Shown here piece by piece: positions 1-8,983 of a stretch of 64,000 nt of DNA. Under the pieces are notes generated by a model that saw only the letters and a list, made by a program, of their open reading frames with translations, was not told where the DNA came from and searched no databases. Made by a program: the position numbers and the translations under genes. Position 1 is the first letter of the stretch. The number at the start of each line of letters is the position of its first letter. The DNA is from Tyzzerella sp. (lineage in GTDB: Bacteria > Bacillota > Clostridia > Lachnospirales > Lachnospiraceae): contig JAFQRJ010000019.1 of the NCBI GenBank assembly GCA_017410145.1, positions 1 to 64,000 on the forward strand, written 5' to 3'.

Positions 1-2
1 GT

Positions 3-2051
3 GACAGTAACAGAATACTCTATCGGGTTTATGTTGCTACTGGACAGACAGGAACTACAGCATGGGGGACCGGCGATAATGAAGTAAAAGTGTATGTGAA
101 TGGAACGGAAGAAATCAAAGGTTCATTCGTGTGGGCAGATACAGCCGGACAATTGCTCGTGCAGTTAGATGTGGAAAAAGCAAAGAGCATAGAAAGTATC
201 ACAGTGAAAAAAGACACCCAAGTCACAATTGATGGTGTTTTGTACGAGGTACAGAATGATTACACAGTGTATTACTATGCCGGTGGTTTCCATACCACAC
301 CATATGTAGCACCACCAGAACCAGTGTTAATCACAATTAACGGACGATTTACAACTTTTGATGTATCAGCTTCCGGAAGTACACCGGAGCAAATCGGATT
401 TGCAATTACTGAAACAATTACCGGTGGAGAAAATTGGATAGATTGTTTGATAACGAAAGGAAGTGTCCTTTTGAATGAAACAGCCCAAGACGGCTGGAAA
501 ATACAAACAACAGGAACGAACACCTTCAATCTTGTTTGCTGGAATTACACAGCATCAGCGGGAGATATCATAAAGGTATCTGCAGGCACACAGTTTGCTT
601 GTGCTGGAGATATATATGAAATCGAAGAAGATTACGCCATTAAATACGATGGAACAAATTGGGGTGTATTTGTACAGGCGGATAAGTTCATTACAATCAG
701 TGACCGATACACGAATTTTGATGCAAAAGCTGAAGGAACTACACCAGAACAAATCGGATTTGCAATTAACGAAACAATCACAGATGGGGATAAGTGGATA
801 GATTGTATTATCACTTATGGAACAATCTTAAAGAATGGTGCAGGTCAAAACGGTTGGAAGATTCAGACAACAGGGGAAAACACATTTAACCTAGTTTGCT
901 GGAATTACACACCGGCGGAGAAAGATATCATAACAATACCTGCAGGTACGCAATTCACTTGTGATGGAACGGTGTATGAAATTACCGAAGCAATCAGTAT
1001 CATTAACCACGATGGTGAGTGGGTAGTGGATTATACCAAGATTTCATACAAGGGAGAAGAACTAGTAGAAGGTGCTTTGTATGGTGTACGAATTGGCAGT
1101 ACGAAGCAACAAATAGAAGCACTTTTTGCAGCAAAGGATGGAATAGGAAGAAATCTCAATATTACATTTACGCATCCGCAGGAAATGTATGATGCGGATG
1201 ATAAATTCCAGACCGGCACCTATCAGGTAAAAGTATCTGCCACCAGCCACAGTGGAAGCAAGGTAGAATATAACATAACAGTCAAAGGATTTACCAAAGA
1301 TGCTCCGACAATTAGTTATGATGGTGAGTCAGAACTTCTAGCTGATGCAGGGAAGAAATTTGATGTTTCTTTATTAAAAGCTATAGCAAAAGATGGAAAT
1401 GGAAAGAACCTAGATATTAAATACAAATATTCGGAAGGTGCACTTAATAGTGCAGGGGCCTTAAACAAGGGAATACATACTCTTTATCTGGTAGCTACAG
1501 ATGATGAGGGACAAAGTTTCACAAGAAAAATCCAACTGACCTGTTATGAAATGACAGATATTGTTATAAAAGGTTTTTACCTACAGATGGATGAACAATT
1601 GTTTGTTGCAACCAATATGAAAAACCCAGAGAAATTCGAAATCAGCGGAATCATTTCAACGAAGGATGTGTTAATCAATGGTAAGTCAGATGTTATCACA
1701 TGGATTACTGTGGATAAACATAGCGGTTCGTTATATATGATAATAGAACCTAAAAAAGGTGATGTCCTAACGATTGAAGGAGGAACAACATTCTTAGACC
1801 ATAAAAACTATATAGGAATTAGAAGTTTGAATTCGTTTAAAGGTCATACGGATGGTATAGGTTGGATTAAAGACAGACTTCCAAATAATGGTTTTGGAAC
1901 AACAGTTTCTCCTAACGCACCTGCTTCACCTACTTCACCTGCAACAGGTGATAACGCTCCATGGATTGTATATATGGGACTTTGTATCTTATTAGTACCA
2001 GTTATAGTTGTGTTATATAGAAGAAGGCGATTTGATTATGAAGAAGAATAA
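3..2051 (+). CDS. Wall-anchored multi-module surface protein, 5' end outside window
   Basis: The frame is open from the first bases of the window, so the true start lies upstream; the GTG at 90 is internal. The opening segment (about 3-290) matches a module of the next large secreted protein (residues about 510-625 of the gene at 4678). Two tandem beta modules of about 115 residues follow (about 318-665 and 680-1030), marked by EQIGFAI, NLVCWNYT and a GTQF motif before a closing IKYDG-type strand. Then come Ig-like stretches. The C-terminus has SPATG (1935-1949), a hydrophobic helix and an Arg-rich tail (RRRRF), which is a cell-wall sorting signal of the (S/P)PXTG kind known for class B sortases of clostridia. 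No catalytic domain is visible in the part seen, so a glycan-binding or scaffold role is inferred. It overlaps the next gene by 14 bases. Confidence 0.85.
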   Translation, partial: DSNRILYRVYVATGQTGTTAWGTGDNEVKVYVNGTEEIKGSFVWADTAGQLLVQLDVEKAKSIESITVKKDTQVTIDGVLYEVQNDYTVYYYAGGFHTTPYVAPPEPVLITINGRFTTFDVSASGSTPEQIGFAITETITGGENWIDCLITKGSVLLNETAQDGWKIQTTGTNTFNLVCWNYTASAGDIIKVSAGTQFACAGDIYEIEEDYAIKYDGTNWGVFVQADKFITISDRYTNFDAKAEGTTPEQIGFAINETITDGDKWIDCIITYGTILKNGAGQNGWKIQTTGENTFNLVCWNYTPAEKDIITIPAGTQFTCDGTVYEITEAISIINHDGEWVVDYTKISYKGEELVEGALYGVRIGSTKQQIEALFAAKDGIGRNLNITFTHPQEMYDADDKFQTGTYQVKVSATSHSGSKVEYNITVKGFTKDAPTISYDGESELLADAGKKFDVSLLKAIAKDGNGKNLDIKYKYSEGALNSAGALNKGIHTLYLVATDDEGQSFTRKIQLTCYEMTDIVIKGFYLQMDEQLFVATNMKNPEKFEISGIISTKDVLINGKSDVITWITVDKHSGSLYMIIEPKKGDVLTIEGGTTFLDHKNYIGIRSLNSFKGHTDGIGWIKDRLPNNGFGTTVSPNAPASPTSPATGDNAPWIVYMGLCILLVPVIVVLYRRRRFDYEEE

Positions 2052-4596
2052 TTATGCACCGGCTCCATTTTGGTTTTTAAACCATCGATTGGAAGCAGAC
2101 GAGCTTCGCAGACAATTGCAGTTGATGAAGCAATGTGGCGTATCCGGTTTTTTTATCCATCCACGTGCAGGCCTTTTGACACCATATGGTTCGAAAGAAT
2201 GGTTTGAGGCAGTACGACTGATTGTAGAGGAAGCTGACAAATTAGGACTGGAAGCATGGCTTTATGACGAAGATCCATTTCCGAGCGGTGGTGCCGGTGG
2301 CATTATCATGATGGAAAATGCGGCTCACTGCGCGCGCAGTCTGTGTTGCAAAATTGTAGAAGCAAATGAGAATGGCGAGTATGATGCCGATTTGGGTGAA
2401 TGTCAGTTACTCACTGCCTTCACCTACCGTCCACTTCCGGATGGAGGAGCCACTGACATAGAGGATATTACAGATGAGTTGGGTGTCCTTCGGCAGTTGT
2501 ATCACAGGACGGTATGGTATAGCACCTATTATTGCGACTGGATAGCGGAGGTTGGTTACCCGCATGAACGGGCAGAAACCATGTATCCGCGTATGGTATT
2601 AAGACGCAAGGCAAAAGAAGGACATAAGGCGGTGATTATCTATACTGTGCAAGCGTCTTCAGGAAGTACATATTATCGGATTCCTGACTGCCTTAACCCC
2701 AAAGTTGTGGAGCGTTTTATAGAGCTGACCCATGAGAAATACAAGGAATATGTCGGTGAATACTTTGGAACGACCATTCCGGGTATATTCACGGATGAGC
2801 CATTTTTAGGCGGTGACTTACCATATACAGAGGCATTGGCAGAAACATTTCAGTCCATGCATGGTTATGAGTTTATGCCAAATATGTATCGGTTGTGGAT
2901 GGGAACAGATGAAGAATGTCATCGTTTCCGTCGTGATTACTGGACAACGGTGAAACATTTGTACCGTACAAACTTTTTTGAACCGATTTCTGACTGGTGC
3001 CATAAAAACAATTTGCAACTGGTAGGCCATGTTTTGGATGAGGAAGACCCAGTGAGACAACCAGCATCTGGCGGTGCCTATGCAAATATGAAGTACCTAG
3101 ACACACCGGGACTTGATTTTCTGGCACAGAATCTTGGCAACCGTGAACGACCTGCTCTGTTATTCGGAGCACATAGTATCAGTTCAGCAGCACGTCAGCT
3201 TGGAAAAGAACGTGTGCTTTGCGAGGCCATGGCATGCAACCCATTTTCTTATGGACCACGAGATATGCGTCGCGTGACAAACTGGTTATATTCACAGGGC
3301 GTGAACTGGATTGTGCCACACGGATTCTATTATTCTTATGACGGATGTCGTAAACATGATGCGGGGAAATCCTTTTTCTTCCAAGATGAATACTTCGGAG
3401 AGTTTCCAAAGTATGCGACATACACTGACCGCATGGGGGCGCGCCTTGCAGCCGGAAAACCGGTTGGAGTGACAGCCCTGTTACAGTTGTCTGATCGCAT
3501 TGCAGGTTATCAGCCAGCAGAACCGGAGAAGGCGATTGAGGTGCGTACAGAATTATTCCGTGCGGTGGCATCACTTTCCGAGCGTCATATAGAATATGAA
3601 AATATTAGCGAAGAAACACTTGCAGGCGGAAATATTGCAGACGGTGCGGTGGCGATTGGTTGTCGACGTTATACACAAGTATTGATTCCTTGTGAAGAAA
3701 CCTATACGACACCATTCATCGAGCAGATGAAAGCGGCTGGGGTGGCGCTGTATTTCGGACAAAACGGCTGTTTTGATTGGGAAACTATAGAGGCTAATGC
3801 AGTACGTACAGTGTTAACTGGAGAAGGAGCCGAAGATGTCTTGGTGAATCGACAGATGTACGAAAGCGGTACGGAGATGTTCCTTTTCAACAACAGTGAA
3901 GAACCAGCTTTCATACAGATAGAAGATGAGCGAAATTGGGTGCTTTGGAATGCGGATGAGAATGCTTATTACCGATCACAATGGCCACTGGCTATGGATG
4001 GTTATGGGGCATGTTTGTTGGTGGAAATGCCGGAAGATGAAGTAAGCAGATTGCCTATAGTAGATCATAAAGCAGTGGCATTTGAACCACTACATCAAGA
4101 ATGGATATATTCTCCGAAAGAGGCGTTAGCAACGATTTCGGAATGGAATATAGAGATAGAAACTGCTTTGGGACAGATGCGACAAGAACATAAGAAGTTC
4201 TGCCGTATGAGGGATATTGTCGGTACAGTATATCGTTATCTGACAGATGAGATTGAGAAACCAATCTTTGATAAGGCGCCACAGGTGGCATCACCTTATC
4301 CAGCAAAAGCAGTATTTACAACCACTGTTACATTGCCTGTAACAGATAATAATAAAAAATATTTGTTGGTGGAAGGTTCAACTTTGCAAGGAAACTGGGA
4401 TTTGGAAATTAACGGACATCCATTAACTGCACAGGATTTCAAACCACATAATGTGTATGACTTTACCAATCGTTTGGCAGATGTGACGACGTGGTTGCAA
4501 GAGGGAAATAATACATTGGTGGTACGTTGGGACGATGCACAGGAGTTCGACGGATTGGAGAGTGCAATGTATATTGTGGCTAACCAAATGGATTAG
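2038..4596 (+). CDS. GH106-like glycoside hydrolase (putative alpha-L-rhamnosidase)
   Basis: This 852-residue protein has no signal peptide, so it is probably cytoplasmic. The N-terminus (PAPFWFLNHRLEADELRRQ, then GFFIHPRAGLLTPYGS and WLYDEDPFPSGGAGG) is typical of the large TIM-barrel family around GH106, which contains alpha-L-rhamnosidases. GIFTDEPFLGG and the CEAMACNPFSYGPRDMRR segment lie deeper in the barrel. The last 90 or so residues (WDLEINGHPL, NNTLVVRWDD) look like a galactose-binding-type beta sandwich. The ATG at 2038 is chosen because AGAAGGCG at 2021-2028 gives proper spacing; a longer frame from 2008 lacks this. The 14-base overlap with the upstream gene suggests translational coupling. 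GH106 itself versus a sister family cannot be settled by eye. Confidence 0.7.
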   Translation: MKKNNYAPAPFWFLNHRLEADELRRQLQLMKQCGVSGFFIHPRAGLLTPYGSKEWFEAVRLIVEEADKLGLEAWLYDEDPFPSGGAGGIIMMENAAHCARSLCCKIVEANENGEYDADLGECQLLTAFTYRPLPDGGATDIEDITDELGVLRQLYHRTVWYSTYYCDWIAEVGYPHERAETMYPRMVLRRKAKEGHKAVIIYTVQASSGSTYYRIPDCLNPKVVERFIELTHEKYKEYVGEYFGTTIPGIFTDEPFLGGDLPYTEALAETFQSMHGYEFMPNMYRLWMGTDEECHRFRRDYWTTVKHLYRTNFFEPISDWCHKNNLQLVGHVLDEEDPVRQPASGGAYANMKYLDTPGLDFLAQNLGNRERPALLFGAHSISSAARQLGKERVLCEAMACNPFSYGPRDMRRVTNWLYSQGVNWIVPHGFYYSYDGCRKHDAGKSFFFQDEYFGEFPKYATYTDRMGARLAAGKPVGVTALLQLSDRIAGYQPAEPEKAIEVRTELFRAVASLSERHIEYENISEETLAGGNIADGAVAIGCRRYTQVLIPCEETYTTPFIEQMKAAGVALYFGQNGCFDWETIEANAVRTVLTGEGAEDVLVNRQMYESGTEMFLFNNSEEPAFIQIEDERNWVLWNADENAYYRSQWPLAMDGYGACLLVEMPEDEVSRLPIVDHKAVAFEPLHQEWIYSPKEALATISEWNIEIETALGQMRQEHKKFCRMRDIVGTVYRYLTDEIEKPIFDKAPQVASPYPAKAVFTTTVTLPVTDNNKKYLLVEGSTLQGNWDLEINGHPLTAQDFKPHNVYDFTNRLADVTTWLQEGNNTLVVRWDDAQEFDGLESAMYIVANQMD

Positions 4597-4677
4597 AGAA
4601 GCCATTTTAATATAAAAGTTTTAATAAAAAAGAGTAGTGTTTACCTGACACTGCGCCTTAAAAGGAGGAAAAAGGGA

Positions 4678-7600
4678 ATGAAAGGTAAATGTAAAAAAAT
4701 ACTTTCACTAGTGCTTGCATTGGCGATGGTAATGCAACTGTTTGCTGGTTTGGGAAATGTAGCACAGGCAGAAACTATAACTTCACTCAAAATCACCGGA
4801 CGTTTCACAGATTGTGACGCGGAAAGCCCAGTACAAATCGGATTTTCAGTGGATGGAACTTTCGATGATGGAGCCAATTGGCCGAATGGTTTCATGCATT
4901 CTGGAAATCTTGAATTGAATGGGGTTCCACAGAATACTGATGACTGGAGATTCCAAGCAACCGGAACGAATACTATGAATATGGTTTGTCAAAACTACAC
5001 ACCGACAAAAGGGGATTTGATAACGATACCTGCAGGAACACAGATCAGATGTAATAGTCTCCTGTATGAATTCAGCAATAGATTTTCTGTCAAATATGAT
5101 GGAACGGCATGGAATGCACTAGATTTTGCAGATGTATATTTTGCGGTTACAGGACGCTACACGGTATCTGATGGGGCTAGCCCGGTACAAATCGGATTTT
5201 CCGTAGACAAAACTATTGATGGAGGCGGCGACTGGCCGAATGGTTTCCTACATTCTGGAAATCTTGAGTTGAATGGGGAGCCACAGAATACTGATTACTG
5301 GAGATTCCAAGCAACCGGAACGAATACTATGAATATGGTTTGTCAGAATTACACACCGAAAGCCGGTGATGTGATATCGATACCGCTTGGAACACAAGTT
5401 AAATGTAATGATGTTCTGTATGAATTTACTAATGGATTTGCTGTTACATATAACGGGACGGCATGGAATGAAGTGAAGTCTCCTGATGTGTCCTTTGCGA
5501 TTACAGGACGATACATTGGATCGGATGGAATAAATCCGGTACAAATAGGATTCGGCGTGGATGGAACCATTGAAAATGGAGCTGACTGGCCAAGTGGAAC
5601 ATTTACAAATCAGTATGCAACACTCAATGGTACAGAAAAAAACAATTGGACGATGCAGGCAACAGCAACGAATGCCTTCAACCTAGTTTGTTGGGATTAC
5701 GCACCTACAAAAGGAGATATCATTAAAATAGCGGCAGGCACACAGTTTACATGTAATAACAAACTGTACGAAGTGACTAATGAATTTGCGATTGAGTACA
5801 ATGGTTCATCATGGGTGGAATATGTAGCTGTAACGGAAATTACACTTAACGGACTTAACGGTTCACGTACACCGGCCGCAGGAAACATACCGGAACAGAT
5901 TGGCTTTGGAATTACCGGAACACTTGTAGACGGTGCAAATTGGAATGATTGTCTGATCACAGAAGGAAGTGTTCTTTTAAATGGTGCAGCCCAAAGTGAA
6001 TGGAAGATCCAGACAACAGCAACAAGCGCATTCAATTTGGTGTGCTGGGATTATACATCGTCAGAGATGGATATTATAACAATTCCTTCGGGCGTGCGAT
6101 TCACAGATCAGATGAACGGAAATGTCTATGAAATCACAAACGAGTGCAAGATTAGATTTGACGGAGCAAGATGGAGTGCATATGTAGAAGCAGATGAAAA
6201 ATTAACTCTTGGTGAATTAATCGTAGACCGCTGTTTAAGAAAAGAAGACGGCAATGGTTATATTTATCAGATGTACATTAAAACAAATTATTTCGGTGAA
6301 ACGCATTCTTGGATAGGAAATGATAACAATGCAACAATTTTTTTGAATGGTAGTGCAGTTACAGGTGCTGTAACATGGGATGATGCACCAAATGGAATTT
6401 TGTTTGTACAATTAGATTTTTCAAAGGAAACCGCGGTAAATAGTATTACGCTTAAAGAAGGAATACAATACACAATCAATGGTACTTTGTATGAGATTGC
6501 TACAGATTACACTATTTATCATAAGAATGGAGCTTTTGCTACTTCTATGCTTTATGACATCACTAAAACTGTTGACGGCGTCATTACTACCGAAACTGTA
6601 TCCGGAGACTACACATTACCGGAAGCTTCAAAAGAGGGTTATATAACTCTTGGCTGGGATGTTGATGGAGCATTATATAAAGTCGGAGAGGTGCTTCCTG
6701 CAAACCTTGCAGGATATACAATTAAAGCTGTTAATGTAGCATTTTCGCAATTAGATGGCGCGCAAGTACGCCTTAGTGCTCCTAGTGATAAGAAGATTGG
6801 TGGTATTCGTTTCGTATGTAGACTAGGAAGCGACAGTCTGAGTACTCACATTGTCGCAATGGGTATGTTAGTTATGCCAACCAACTATATGACCAATGGC
6901 GAATTCACACATGAAAATTATGAATCACAGGCGAAAAGATATCGAGAGTTTGTAGTTGCCAAGGATGATATGGAATTGGAAGTTTACGAACAAGATAAAA
7001 CTGCAAATGGTGCACGGTACTATTACTTGAAGGGCTCTATTGTAAATCTGTACGATTATAATTATACAAGAAGTTATTCTGCACGAAGCTTTTTGAAAGT
7101 GCAATATCATGATGGAGTAGACTATCTTTACACAGATTACAATGAGGATAACAATGAGAGAAGAATCTGCGATGTTGCAAAGAAAATGATTGAAACATAT
7201 CCTGAAGACTATTCTCCGGCAAAGAATCAAACATATCCTATCGTTTATGAATATGCAAAAGTAGCAGATACGATGGAAAGTTTTGCATTCTTTGGACCGC
7301 AAGTGGTTGTAACAAATGATGCTTATGACGTTGCAGCAACGAAAGAAGCAATGCAAAATTACGCAGATGCAGGATTTAAGTATCTATTGATGGAAGGTGA
7401 TGGATATCACGTTGATAATACATTCGGCACAACTACTTTGGAAGAGGAGCAACAAGTCTATGATAATCCGAGACTTCCGAAACACAACTTGAAGCAGACA
7501 ATGCATCTTGCAAAGGAATGTGGTTTAGAAGTTATCGTACTGGACTGGTCACTTGTCAGATTATCGGAAAGTGATATTGCTCTTGTGAGCGAAAATCCAA

Positions 7601-8775
7601 CAGAAGTACTTGCTATGTGTTTACAGACAACAGATGGACAATACCCGACATTAATTGGTAGTGAAATTGATGAAAGCCTGTTTAATGAAGCGAATAAGAC
7701 ATATACATACAATGATCAGCCGGCAACAGTTTTACATTATGTCAAACAGTTTGCATCCTATGACGAACTCAAAGAGTGGGTTGCAATTAAGATGAGTGCT
7801 TATGCAAAAGAGCTTAACTTTAGAGGTGTAAGACTTGATGACGAGCCGACTACATCACAATATGATGCAGTGGTTATGATGACAAAAGTGATTAAAGAGT
7901 TATATCCGAAAGCATATGTGCAAAGTTCGAACTTACAGAGTTATTCAAAAGTATATAGTTCTGACTATGATACATGGAGTAAAGCATGGAATAAATTGCT
8001 TGACAAACATATCGTAGCAACTGAAGTGGGTATCAATTTCTATCCATTCCGAAAGGACAGTGATTTTTGGAGTAATTTCTTTAGTGAAGGATATGAATTG
8101 CAAAGTAATTACTTAAGAACATTACAAGAACTTGCAACGACAACACAGAATAAGGGACTTGATTTGGAATTAACCATTCAATCCTATGCAACAGAGAGTC
8201 ATTATCATACAGTTTCTGCAAATAGATTGGCATTGCAGACACACTTAGCCCTTGCATTTGGAACGAAGACATTGGGATACTTCCGATATACCGGAACAGG
8301 TGATACTGAGCCTGAAGCTAATAGTACAATTACACAAACTATCGACGCAGATGATACTTTAAAAAATGCTGTATTATATGCGAACAAGAATGGAAATTAT
8401 CTGAAAGCACATATGACTTTCTTTGATTACACAAAGTCGAAGGTGTTTGGAAGTGGCTCTTATGTATCGACATCAGGTCTTATACAGGAAGCGTTGACGA
8501 AGGATATTATTACTGTGCCAAACGAAGCCACAGTTTTGGTAAACGAATTCTATAATGAACATACTAGCCAGTATGGATATTATGTTGTGAATCTAGCACA
8601 GTTGCATTACACTTCATTAGGATACGATGTAACAAACGATGATATTACAATCACTTTATCAAAAGACTGTCTGGTATATAAGGATTACAATAGTTATGAG
8701 ACTGAGGAAACTAGCAGAGTGAAGAGTGTTACTCTGTCAGATGGACAGGGCGCATTCATTGTTGTGGAAGACTAA
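4678..8775 (+). CDS. Secreted multi-module TIM-barrel glycosidase candidate (DDEP type)
   Basis: The 1365-residue product starts with a signal peptide (hydrophobic LVLALAMVMQLFAGL, cleavage near AQA-E at residue 31). Four tandem modules of about 118 residues follow (about 39-505; motifs QIGFSVDGT, NMVCQNYT, IPAGTQ). A fifth module (about 510-625) matches the start of the wall-anchored protein at the left window edge. Next is a GYITLGWD repeat, a domain beginning GAQVRLSAPSDKKIGGIRF, and from about residue 870 a TIM barrel. The barrel has RGVRLDDEP, with E1056 where clan GH-A enzymes carry the Asn-Glu-Pro acid/base, and ALAFGTKTLGYF near its end. Paralogs lie at 16376 and 20794. No sorting signal or lipobox is present, so it is probably released or held by its modules. 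The substrate is unknown. AAAAGGAGG at 4660-4668 supports the start. Confidence 0.75.
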   Translation: MKGKCKKILSLVLALAMVMQLFAGLGNVAQAETITSLKITGRFTDCDAESPVQIGFSVDGTFDDGANWPNGFMHSGNLELNGVPQNTDDWRFQATGTNTMNMVCQNYTPTKGDLITIPAGTQIRCNSLLYEFSNRFSVKYDGTAWNALDFADVYFAVTGRYTVSDGASPVQIGFSVDKTIDGGGDWPNGFLHSGNLELNGEPQNTDYWRFQATGTNTMNMVCQNYTPKAGDVISIPLGTQVKCNDVLYEFTNGFAVTYNGTAWNEVKSPDVSFAITGRYIGSDGINPVQIGFGVDGTIENGADWPSGTFTNQYATLNGTEKNNWTMQATATNAFNLVCWDYAPTKGDIIKIAAGTQFTCNNKLYEVTNEFAIEYNGSSWVEYVAVTEITLNGLNGSRTPAAGNIPEQIGFGITGTLVDGANWNDCLITEGSVLLNGAAQSEWKIQTTATSAFNLVCWDYTSSEMDIITIPSGVRFTDQMNGNVYEITNECKIRFDGARWSAYVEADEKLTLGELIVDRCLRKEDGNGYIYQMYIKTNYFGETHSWIGNDNNATIFLNGSAVTGAVTWDDAPNGILFVQLDFSKETAVNSITLKEGIQYTINGTLYEIATDYTIYHKNGAFATSMLYDITKTVDGVITTETVSGDYTLPEASKEGYITLGWDVDGALYKVGEVLPANLAGYTIKAVNVAFSQLDGAQVRLSAPSDKKIGGIRFVCRLGSDSLSTHIVAMGMLVMPTNYMTNGEFTHENYESQAKRYREFVVAKDDMELEVYEQDKTANGARYYYLKGSIVNLYDYNYTRSYSARSFLKVQYHDGVDYLYTDYNEDNNERRICDVAKKMIETYPEDYSPAKNQTYPIVYEYAKVADTMESFAFFGPQVVVTNDAYDVAATKEAMQNYADAGFKYLLMEGDGYHVDNTFGTTTLEEEQQVYDNPRLPKHNLKQTMHLAKECGLEVIVLDWSLVRLSESDIALVSENPTEVLAMCLQTTDGQYPTLIGSEIDESLFNEANKTYTYNDQPATVLHYVKQFASYDELKEWVAIKMSAYAKELNFRGVRLDDEPTTSQYDAVVMMTKVIKELYPKAYVQSSNLQSYSKVYSSDYDTWSKAWNKLLDKHIVATEVGINFYPFRKDSDFWSNFFSEGYELQSNYLRTLQELATTTQNKGLDLELTIQSYATESHYHTVSANRLALQTHLALAFGTKTLGYFRYTGTGDTEPEANSTITQTIDADDTLKNAVLYANKNGNYLKAHMTFFDYTKSKVFGSGSYVSTSGLIQEALTKDIITVPNEATVLVNEFYNEHTSQYGYYVVNLAQLHYTSLGYDVTNDDITITLSKDCLVYKDYNSYETEETSRVKSVTLSDGQGAFIVVED

Positions 8776-8793
8776 TGTGAGGAGGTAAAGATT

Positions 8794-8904
8794 ATGTATT
8801 ATGAAGAACCAATTTTAGATGTGGAATATTTTCAAGGAAAAGATGTAGTCACATCCTCACAGACAGGAGATGACTGGGGAGACGGCCACAATCCTTGGGA
8901 TTGA
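8794..8904 (+). CDS. Small acidic peptide, YExP...KDVVT family (copy 1)
   Basis: This 36-codon frame has a strong GGAGG at 8781-8785, eight bases before the ATG, and sits 18 bases after the big secreted protein gene. It begins MYYEEPILDVEYF, has GKDVVTSS in the middle and an acidic Gly/Asp/Trp tail (TGDDWGDG) ending in PWD. A 37-residue homolog at 40159 shares the pattern Y-E-x-P, hydrophobic/acidic alternation, F-x-x-KDVVT-x-S, then TGD and Trp. Similarity in the front half with a variable tail, plus ribosome binding sites on both copies, argues that both are real genes. No function is known to me. The YxxP start resembles leader regions of some ribosomally made peptides, but no modification enzyme is in the window. 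Confidence 0.75.
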   Translation: MYYEEPILDVEYFQGKDVVTSSQTGDDWGDGHNPWD

Positions 8905-8926
8905 TATAAGAACAGAGAGATATTAT

Positions 8927-8962
8927 ACTGGAGGAGTTGTCGGTTTCGGCAACTCTTCCAGT
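8927..8962 (+). other. Long mRNA hairpin between peptide and esterase genes
   Basis: ACTGGAGGAGTTG at 8927-8939 pairs with CAACTCTTCCAGT at 8950-8962 with one G-U pair, and the loop bases add CGG/TCGG pairs, giving about 17 base pairs. No T-run follows, so it is not a standard terminator. It may protect or process the message or dampen downstream expression (inference). Confidence 0.55.
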
Positions 8963-8983
8963 TGTATAGAAGGGGTGAAGTAG

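Noticed and set aside
4636..4652. AGTGT...ACACT inverted repeat before the large secreted protein gene
   Set aside because: Five-base arms are too short to support an operator, and no promoter is evident beside it.
8794..8904. Lasso-peptide precursor
   Set aside because: The YxxP start is suggestive, but there is no lasso cyclase, protease or recognition-element gene in the window and the tail lacks a clear core with ring-closing spacing.
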